NCBI GenBank assembly: GCA_964426875.1 | Contig: CAYRSB010000002.1 | Location: forward strand, 71,942-135,941 | Length of the DNA: 64,000 bases | Direction of reading: 5' to 3' | Origin: Caldatribacterium sp964426875 | GTDB lineage: Bacteria; Atribacterota; Atribacteria; Atribacterales; Caldatribacteriaceae | In this document: one piece after another, positions 58,495 to 64,000 of the stretch | How the letters are laid out: every line of letters begins with the position of its first letter | How positions within the stretch are numbered: the stretch's first letter is position 1 | The notes under the pieces: model-generated | Databases searched by the model: none | Seen by the model: only the letters and a program-made list of their open reading frames with translations | What the model was told of the DNA's origin: nothing | Program-made: the position numbers and the translations under genes

Positions 58495-59444
58495 CGAGCG
58501 TGGGACTTCGAAAAATCCTTCGGAGAAGAGAATTCACCGTTTTGGGTCTCATTGTGGCCCTGGTGATTATTTTTTCCTTAACTACCGAGCGTTTCATGTC
58601 GGTGAGCAATATTTCCAACCTTCTTTTGCAGCTTGCGGGTACAGCCATTTCGGCCATTGGCATGACCATGGTCATCATCACTGGAGGGATCGATGTTTCG
58701 GTCGGTTCTACCCTCGGTATGGCTTCAGTAGTGGCGGGAAAATTCCTTATGGGAGGATATGCACCTTTTTGGGTGCTTGCTGCAGCGGTGGGCATGGGGC
58801 TTCTCGTTGGACTTTTTAACGGAGTGCTTATCGCCTGGGGGAATATCCCTCCTATTATTGTGACTCTCGGAATGATGAGCATCTTGCGAAGTCTCATGTA
58901 CCAGCTCCTTGGGGGTCGGTGGATTTCTGGTATTCCACCGGCAATTCGGGTTATTGGTCTTGGAAAGTGGCTTGGTATTCCTATCTCCATGTGGGTGACA
59001 GTGCTCCTTATCGCCCTTTTCACCTACTTTCTATCTTCTCGCCCCTTGGGTCGAGCGATTTACGCTGTAGGAAACAACCCTGAAGCAGCGCGCATCTCGG
59101 GTATTGATCTGAAGCGGACAACTCTTTTCGTGTATGCCGTCCTTGGGGCTCTTGCAGGATTTGCTGGTCTTGTATACGTTGCCCGAACAGGGATTGTGCA
59201 GACAAATACGGGAAGTGGTTTTGAGCTTGAGGTTATCGCTGCGGTAGTTCTTGGGGGGACGAGCATTCTTGGGGGTCGGGGAACGGTCATCGGGAGTCTC
59301 CTTGGAGCGTTCCTTGTAGGGATCATCAAAAACGGCATGGTGCTTTTGAACGTCCCGGCTTTAAGTGAGGGTCTTGTGGTGGGGACCCTTATTATTCTTT
59401 CGGTGATGATTGATGTCATTCGCACAAGAGGAGAACGGGCATGA
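58491..59444 (+). CDS. sugar ABC transporter permease (RbsC type, second locus, 1)
   Basis: A 317-residue membrane protein with about nine hydrophobic segments. The family blocks are GMTMVIITGGIDVSVGSTLG, WGNIPPIIVTLGMMSILRSL, AVGNNPEAARISGIDLKRTT and AAVVLGGTSILGGRGTVIGS. ATGA overlaps join it to the ATPase before and the permease after, so all are translated as one unit. Confidence 0.93.
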   Translation: MTSVGLRKILRRREFTVLGLIVALVIIFSLTTERFMSVSNISNLLLQLAGTAISAIGMTMVIITGGIDVSVGSTLGMASVVAGKFLMGGYAPFWVLAAAVGMGLLVGLFNGVLIAWGNIPPIIVTLGMMSILRSLMYQLLGGRWISGIPPAIRVIGLGKWLGIPISMWVTVLLIALFTYFLSSRPLGRAIYAVGNNPEAARISGIDLKRTTLFVYAVLGALAGFAGLVYVARTGIVQTNTGSGFELEVIAAVVLGGTSILGGRGTVIGSLLGAFLVGIIKNGMVLLNVPALSEGLVVGTLIILSVMIDVIRTRGERA

Positions 59445-60424
59445 AGGGCATTGTGGATCGCATTGTGGAAAATCGGGTCCTCTTTCTTCTGGTTCTCTTT
59501 CTCATTCTCTTTGTACTCTTTGCCTTCACGGTGAAGGGGTTCTTCACCTTCTACAATCTCACGAATATGACCCAGTATGGAGTGGAGCTTGGACTTTTGG
59601 CCCTGGCGGAGATGCTTGTCATCCTCTCTGGAGGTGGGGGGATTGACCTTTCAGTAGGTTCCATGCTCACCATTGTGGCGATGATTATCGGGGTGCTTAT
59701 TGGAAGAGTGGGGCTCAATCCCTCCCTCTCTATCCTTATCGGGCTCTGTGCCGGGGCAGGCATGGGGTGCCTCAATGGCGTTCTTGTGAGTTACACCAAG
59801 GTTCTTCCCTTTATCGTGACCCTGGCATCCCTGTACATCTATAAATCTCTTGCCCTCATCATTGCTGTCGATCCTCGTTTTGGCCCTAACCCCATGCCGG
59901 TGTCCAATTTCCCTGAATCATTCTATTTTGTAGGACAGCACCGTGTCGCTGGCATTCCCTTTCAGGTTCTTTGTATTTTCATTCCGGTCATCATTCTTCT
60001 CTATCTCATCCTTGAAAAGAGCATTTTTGGCCGATACCTCTATGGAGTGGGAAGCAATGCAAAAGCGGCTCTCTTTTCAGGGGTAAACGTAGAGAAGACA
60101 AGACTCACCGTCTACACCCTTTCGGGAATCTTGAGTGCCCTCTCGGGGTGGATTATTACCTCCCGTATAGCCAGTGCCCGACCGGACATCGGCACAGGAT
60201 ATGAACTTCAGGCCATCACCATAGCGGTTCTCGGTGGAGTAAGCATTAAAGGTGGGGAAGGGAACATTGGAGGTGTTGTTTTGGGGATCGCTATCATCAC
60301 ACTGCTCTATAACGGCATGCAGCTTGCCGGCATACATCAGATTTGGCAGCTTGGGTCTTTGGGGGTTGTACTTGTAGGAAGTGTGCTCCTCAATCAGGTG
60401 CTCCTTGCTCGAAGGAAGATATAG
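59441..60424 (+). CDS. sugar ABC transporter permease (RbsC type, second locus, 2)
   Basis: A 327-residue homologue of the preceding permease. It has LALAEMLVILSGGGGIDLSV (one Gly more than usual in the GGID loop), SYTKVLPFIVTLASLYIYKS and GVGSNAKAALFSGVNVEKTR. ITIAVLGGVSIKGGEGNIGG is the late conserved block. Together with 58491 it forms the channel. A further gene overlaps its last 20 bases. Confidence 0.92.
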   Translation: MKGIVDRIVENRVLFLLVLFLILFVLFAFTVKGFFTFYNLTNMTQYGVELGLLALAEMLVILSGGGGIDLSVGSMLTIVAMIIGVLIGRVGLNPSLSILIGLCAGAGMGCLNGVLVSYTKVLPFIVTLASLYIYKSLALIIAVDPRFGPNPMPVSNFPESFYFVGQHRVAGIPFQVLCIFIPVIILLYLILEKSIFGRYLYGVGSNAKAALFSGVNVEKTRLTVYTLSGILSALSGWIITSRIASARPDIGTGYELQAITIAVLGGVSIKGGEGNIGGVVLGIAIITLLYNGMQLAGIHQIWQLGSLGVVLVGSVLLNQVLLARRKI

Positions 60425-61193
60425 ATTTTGGTTCTTTCTTGCCTTTTGTCTTGTTCTTCTCGGAATATGGCAGGTAGAAGGGAAGGCACTTCCGGCTGTT
60501 GTACTTCTTTCTCCCCAGGAGGATGTGTATTTCTTCCCCTTTCTTGAGATTTTTTTGCGGCGGGTCTTGCCCGAGTACGAAGTTGTGACCCTTTCTCTTG
60601 AGGGTGTATTCCCTCCCCGTGAAGGGTACATTGTCATAGGGTTTTCCGAAGCTCTAAAGCGTTTGAGGCTCCCTGAAGAGGAAGTGCGTGGTATCCTCCT
60701 TGGAGAAAGTAGCGAGGTTTCTTTCCCCCTTTTGGGACAGATTATTTTTTCTTGGCGGGATACTGCCTTGGCACTCTGTAGGAACCTGTGTGCTAATAAA
60801 AAGATAAACTTTTTCTTTATAGGCGAGCAGGCTCACCCTCTTTCTATATTCCTTGCAGAGCTTTGTGGGAATGGACGCTTTGACAAGGGTGTTTTTACAG
60901 AAGATGTAATTTGTATTGACCGAATTTCTCGTGCCCGTTCTTTCTTGGAAGAGAAGAAGGGCTCTTCTTTTCTCGTTGTTCTTGAAGCAGCGACAGAAGC
61001 GCTCTTTGCGCTTCAAGAGGGGAAAATCGATGGTGTTGTGGATACAAAACCTTCACAGGTTGCACAGTGCATTGCGGAAATTGTACAGGGCAAAAGAAAC
61101 ACTTGTACTATCGTGCCCCTCTTTGTAACGCAAGGGAATATCTCCTGTGCTGATGCCTATGAAGTTATGCGCCGTTGTCTTTCGTGTCATTAA
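60405..61193 (+). CDS. exported protein resembling a divergent periplasmic binding protein
   Basis: A protein of about 262 residues with a signal-like start (RFWFFLAFCLVLLGIWQVEG). The body is weakly like Peripla_BP_4: INFFFIGEQAHPLSIFLAEL, and ATEALFALQEGKIDGVVDTK followed by PSQVAQCIAEIVQGKRN, the place where binding proteins end their second lobe. No AUG fits. TTG 60405 with AGGTG upstream, overlapping the permease end by 20 bases, is the best start I see. It is the fifth gene of the transport operon and could be an accessory or decayed binding protein. Seven Cys residues are odd for the family. Confidence 0.6.
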   Translation: MLEGRYRFWFFLAFCLVLLGIWQVEGKALPAVVLLSPQEDVYFFPFLEIFLRRVLPEYEVVTLSLEGVFPPREGYIVIGFSEALKRLRLPEEEVRGILLGESSEVSFPLLGQIIFSWRDTALALCRNLCANKKINFFFIGEQAHPLSIFLAELCGNGRFDKGVFTEDVICIDRISRARSFLEEKKGSSFLVVLEAATEALFALQEGKIDGVVDTKPSQVAQCIAEIVQGKRNTCTIVPLFVTQGNISCADAYEVMRRCLSCH

Positions 61194-61281
61194 GGCGTGT
61201 TCTCTTCTTAGACGTTCTTAAGTGTTCCTCTATATGGTATGAGTCTAATAATCCCAATTTTATATATCTACAAATCCATTA

Positions 61282-61309
61282 TTGACAAATTGCACATAGA
61301 TGATAAAAT
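61282..61309 (+). promoter_or_regulatory. promoter of the NifX-PadR-DUF5320 cluster
   Basis: TTGACA at 61282-61287 and TAAAAT at 61304-61309 are 16 bases apart, 36 bases before the start at 61346. The region is AT-rich. The PadR protein of the cluster may act here; I saw no clear inverted repeat. Confidence 0.7.
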
Positions 61310-61345
61310 TAAACATGTAGAAGTTGAGAAGGGAGGTTTATCGGT

Positions 61346-61744
61346 GTGAGAATGGTCATTCCAACTTTGGATGACGAGGGAATCAAGAGTAAGATTTCGG
61401 AACATTTTGGGCGGGCACTGTATTTTACCGTGATCGATCTGGATGAAAGAAACGAGGCACTGAAGGTAGAGGCTATCACCAATTCTGGAGAACATTTTGA
61501 AGGACAAGGGCGTGCTGCGGGCCAGATTCTACCTTTGAACCCTCAGGTGGTTATTACTCGGGGCATGGGTCCTCGAGCTATAGCTCGTTTTGAGGAAGCA
61601 GGGGTGACGGTTTTGCAAAGTGATGCCAAAACTGTCGAAGAAGCTCTGTCGCTTTATAGAGAGGGTAGACTTTCTAGACTCACTGACGGCTGTCACCACT
61701 ATCATAGGCTTACTGATGACTGTTACCACCGTCACCACGGGTGA
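61346..61744 (+). CDS. NifX/NifB-like (dinitrogenase iron-molybdenum cofactor) domain protein with His-rich tail
   Basis: A 132-residue protein. The domain covers residues 1-105 (IPTLDDEGIKSKISEHFGRA, then LPLNPQVVITRGMGPRAIAR, then FEEAGVTVLQSDAKTVEEAL). Family members are small cytoplasmic proteins related to the cofactor-binding domain of NifX/NafY and are common in non-fixing anaerobes. The C-terminal CHHYHRLTDDCYHRHHG is rich in His and Cys and looks metal-binding. Start GTG 61346 has GGGAGG upstream. It is followed six bases later by PadR. Confidence 0.88.
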   Translation: MRMVIPTLDDEGIKSKISEHFGRALYFTVIDLDERNEALKVEAITNSGEHFEGQGRAAGQILPLNPQVVITRGMGPRAIARFEEAGVTVLQSDAKTVEEALSLYREGRLSRLTDGCHHYHRLTDDCYHRHHG

Positions 61745-61750
61745 GATCCA

Positions 61751-62116
61751 ATGCGGAGGAGATTTCGCGGTTGTGCCTGGAGTCCCTTGGTAGGAATGGA
61801 CATTCTCATGCCCGCGGTTCTTGTGGCCTTGCTGCAGCAGCCGGGCTATGGGTATATCCTCCTTGAAAGAGTAAGGGCTCTGGGCGTGGAAATCCCTGGG
61901 TATCATCTCAGTGTTCTTTACCGGATATTGCGGATGATGGAAATGGAGGGGCTGGTCGCCTCCTCCTGGGATACGGAGGGTCCTGGACCGGCACGAAGGG
62001 TTTACGCCATCACCAACCTTGGGCGAGCCTTTTTGCGGGATTGGAGTCAAAAAGCGCGGGAAAATTTGAAAATGGTTGAGAAACTGATTCAAATCATTGA
62101 GAAAGGAGGTGATTAA
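61751..62116 (+). CDS. PadR-family transcriptional regulator
   Basis: A 121-residue winged-helix protein. It has GMDILMPAVLVALLQQPGYG, then YILLERVRALGVEIPGYHLS, VLYRILRMMEMEGLVASSWD and TEGPGPARRVYAITNLGRAF, the full PadR winged helix. A C-terminal dimerisation helix follows (ENLKMVEKLIQIIEKGGD). It probably autoregulates the three-gene cluster. Its end contains the excellent Shine-Dalgarno (AAAGGAGGTG) of the next gene. Confidence 0.95.
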   Translation: MRRRFRGCAWSPLVGMDILMPAVLVALLQQPGYGYILLERVRALGVEIPGYHLSVLYRILRMMEMEGLVASSWDTEGPGPARRVYAITNLGRAFLRDWSQKARENLKMVEKLIQIIEKGGD

Positions 62117-62117
62117 G

Positions 62118-62354
62118 ATGTATGGATGCGAGGGGTTTAGATTTCGAGGAGCCACACCTCCCTGGCCTTACGTGGGAATAGGAAGGGGAGGACTTCCTCG
62201 GTGTGCCTATCCGGGGCTGTGGGAAGCACCATTCTGGTATTACACAATCTCACCAGAGCAAGAACTTGATTTCTTGAGAAAACGAGCTGAAGCAATACGG
62301 CAGGAACTTGCCTGTATCGAAGAACGAATCCGAGAGCTCGAAAAAGAAAAGTAG
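62118..62354 (+). CDS. DUF5320-like small protein
   Basis: A 78-residue protein. A Gly/Arg/Pro-rich N-terminal half (YGCEGFRFRGATPPWPYVGI) with Cys4 and Cys32 precedes a C-terminal coiled coil (ISPEQELDFLRKRAEAIRQE and ELACIEERIRELEKEK). This matches the small DUF5320-type proteins that regularly accompany NifX-like and PadR genes. I start at ATG 62118, directly after AAAGGAGGTGATTAAG. Function unknown. Confidence 0.85.
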   Translation: MYGCEGFRFRGATPPWPYVGIGRGGLPRCAYPGLWEAPFWYYTISPEQELDFLRKRAEAIRQELACIEERIRELEKEK

Positions 62355-62411
62355 GTAGAAAAGGACCAACCCCCAAAGTTCATCCTTTGCCCCATTAAAG
62401 TGGAACGAGGC

Positions 62412-63273
62412 CATGGGAGATAGAGATTCGGCGGGGAACCTTGCGAGATTTTAGGAAAGTTATTCAGCTTCTCCGGATGGTTTTTCCCCAAGACGAAACC
62501 GGATATTAATGGAGTTTTTTACGCTTCGACCCTTTTTTCTGTCCAGAAGATGTGTGGTTTATAGAGGATAGGAAAGAAGTCGTTTCGTGTCTGTGGGTTC
62601 TGCGGCGTTTTTTCTCTGATGGGAAGCAATTCTTTCTTGCGGGAGGAATCGCCAACGTGGCGACTCATCCTGCGTTTCGGGGGAGGGGCCTCGCTTCCCA
62701 GCTTCTTGAGAGAGTTATTGGTGTGGCCAAAAAGAGGGACTTTCCTTTCTTGTTCTGGTCACGAATGTTCCGTCCTTTTATGAGCGTTTCGGATTCAAGG
62801 ATTGCAAAAATGGGTTAGTCAGGTGGAACCGGAAGGAGGAAAATCAATCGAGCTGGTAAAGCCTCAAACTGAAGAAATTCTTGAGTGCTATGGAACCTTC
62901 TACCGAAAGAGACAATTGCTGACTCCGGTGAGAAATGATACGTATCTTCGAGGAATGCGACGGTGGAACCGTTACAGTGCAGGTTTCCGGGCGGGGAAAG
63001 AGATCGCGTTTTGGGGAAAAAACGAGAGTTCAATCGGATATTTCCTGAAAAAAAAGCCAGGCAATCGAGATGTTCGATTTCTTCTTTAGCAAAATTCCTG
63101 AGAAAGCATTTTCGCTCCTTTGCGGGCTTGGAAAGCCCGTGCGACTGTTTCACCACCCGGAGGTCTTAGGAGAGCTTGGACTGCCCTGTGTGCCGGACCG
63201 GGACACGGTAATGGTACTTCCTTTACGCACTTTCCCGGAGCGCCTTTACCTTCCGCCGGCAGACTATTTTTAG
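62412..63273 (+). pseudogene. GNAT N-acetyltransferase (Eis-like) remnant
   Basis: Three frames together give one acetyltransferase. EIRRGTLRDFRKVIQLLRMV (62427-62480) is the N-terminal substrate arm. GGIANVATHPAFRGRGLASQ (62641-62700) is the acetyl-CoA loop with the R-x-x-G-x-G/A pattern. FLFLVTNVPSFYERFGF is the final GNAT strand and helix, reached in another frame. The segments at 62802-63089 and 63070-63273 supply a C-terminal Eis/SCP2-like part. Stops and at least three shifts make it non-functional. It lies directly before the 23S promoter. Confidence 0.75.
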
Positions 63274-63294
63274 TTAAGAAACTGCAACTCCCCC

Positions 63295-63323
63295 TTGCAA
63301 AGAAGAAGAAAACCGAGTACAAT
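63295..63323 (+). promoter_or_regulatory. promoter immediately upstream of 23S rRNA
   Basis: TTGCAA at 63295-63300 and TACAAT at 63318-63323 are 17 bases apart. Transcription would begin near 63330, about 80 bases before the mature 23S. The leader contains ACCTTGAAAAGTGAATACA, a motif typical of the spacer in front of bacterial 23S genes. Confidence 0.7.
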
Positions 63324-63407
63324 ACCTCTTGCCCTGTTGGGCATGTACCTTGAAAAGTGAATACAGTCTGGGGAAAGCATCTTGCCGAATTGAGAAGACA
63401 GGTTTGC

Positions 63408-64000
63408 GGTCAAGGAAGAAAGGGCATACGGTGGATGCCTTGGTGCCAGGAGGCGATGAAGGGCGTGGCTAACTGCGATAAGCCCCGGGTAGCTGTAAGC
63501 AAGCGTTGATCCGGGGATTCCCGAATGGGGCAACCCACTGGGGCAAACCCCCAGTATCCTTCCGCAAGGGAGGAGGCGAACCGGGGGAACTGAAACATCT
63601 CAGTACCCCGAGGAAAAGAAAGAAAACTCGATTCCCCAAGTAGCGGCGAGCGAAAGGGGAAGAGCCCAAACCCAGAGAGTGTCAAAGCCCCTGGGCATTG
63701 CTCTCTGGGGGTTGAGGGACACAGAAGGGCCAAACCAGGGTGAGGCCAGAGAGTTCCACCAAACGGTGTCTGAGCCGAAGAGGACTGGAAAGCCTCGCCA
63801 GAGAGGGTGAGAGCCCCGTAGGTGAAGGACGACCGTCTCTCTCTGTGTTCCCAAGTACCACGGTCCACGAGGAATTCCGTGGGAATCTGGGAGGACCACC
63901 TCCTAAGGCTAAATACTCCCTGGCGACCGATAGTGCACGAGTACCGTGAGGGAAAGGTGAAAAGCACCCCGGGAGGGGAGTGAAAGAGAACCTGAAACCG
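63408..64000 (+). rRNA. rrl: 23S ribosomal RNA, 5' part (continues past the window)
   Basis: From GGTCAAGG at 63408 the sequence follows the 5' end of bacterial 23S rRNA. Landmarks are CATACGGTGGATGCCTTGG, GAGGCGATGAAGGGCGTGG, TAACTGCGATAAGCCCCGGG, AAACATCTCAGTACCCCGAG, AAGTAGCGGCGAGCGAAAGG and the final CGTGAGGGAAAGGTGAAAAG with GAACCTGAAACCG. The first 593 bases are present. Open reading frames seen across it are spurious. No 16S rRNA or tRNA lies upstream in the window. Confidence 0.98.

Noticed and set aside
63410..63967. Long minus-strand and plus-strand ORFs at the window end
   Set aside because: They lie across the 23S rRNA gene and have no protein-like features.

Overview
The window reads as chromosomal DNA of a diderm, fermentative, probably thermophilic bacterium. 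An LptF/LptG-type permease indicates an outer membrane. Four sugar ABC transport loci, old-yellow-enzyme, aldolase and polyol dehydrogenase genes, gdh, and short tightly overlapping operons suggest an anaerobic sugar fermenter. The protein style is compatible with Atribacterota (OP9) or a neighbouring deep diderm lineage; this is an inference and not a marker-based assignment. A scaffold gap (100 N at 49559-49658) shows it is an assembled draft.

Layout. 1-1565 is a decaying accessory stretch on the minus strand: a frameshifted EVE-like/PD-(D/E)XK nuclease, a truncated DNA methyltransferase and an araD remnant. 1568-4222 holds a flavodoxin-like gene, a divergent PAS-LuxR regulator and a flavin oxidoreductase. 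4223-5160 is IS debris. 5162-12095 is a sugar ABC operon with a strong promoter and LacI-type operators; it encodes a binding protein, two permeases, two uroporphyrinogen-decarboxylase-like enzymes and a LacI regulator. An ECF S component, a phosphohexomutase and a sugar epimerase follow. 15023-16207 is a decayed integrase-type transposase. 16208-20786 has macro-domain, rdgB, rph, GerMN, amidase and ssb genes. 21010-24394 is hisB-H-A-F-IE. 24408-30453 has envelope/unknown proteins and a multidomain diguanylate cyclase. 30498-35000 has an aldolase, lipB-lipA and a c-di-GMP-I riboswitch in front of a C39-like lipoprotein peptidase and a second lipoprotein. 35070-44027 is an RbsB/LsrB-like ABC locus with sugar isomerase and dehydrogenase genes. 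44090-49413 has PspC, LptF/G, TPR proteins and an ECF sigma unit. 49426-54137 has a Cys-Pro-Thr repeat peptide, an isopropylmalate dehydrogenase, more IS debris and a frameshifted gdh. 54259-61193 has a radical SAM/SPASM enzyme and a second RbsB-type ABC locus. 61346-62354 is a NifX-PadR-DUF5320 cluster. 62412-63273 is a dead GNAT gene. The window ends inside a 23S rRNA gene that has its own promoter and no 16S upstream.

How the parts work together. The three ABC operons with catabolic partners (isomerase, mannitol-1-phosphate-type dehydrogenase, Zn dehydrogenase, class II aldolase) point to uptake and catabolism of several sugars or polyols. The 5.3-12.1 kb operon is probably self-regulated by its LacI protein and uses a hairpin to keep the binding protein in excess over the permeases. 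The cyclase and the c-di-GMP riboswitch 3-6 kb apart suggest a local second-messenger circuit acting on cell-surface lipoproteins.

Several otherwise intact genes carry one frameshift, two of them at or beside 8-base G/C runs, so sequencing or assembly error must be separated from real decay or phase variation. I found no CRISPR array, prophage or tRNA gene.
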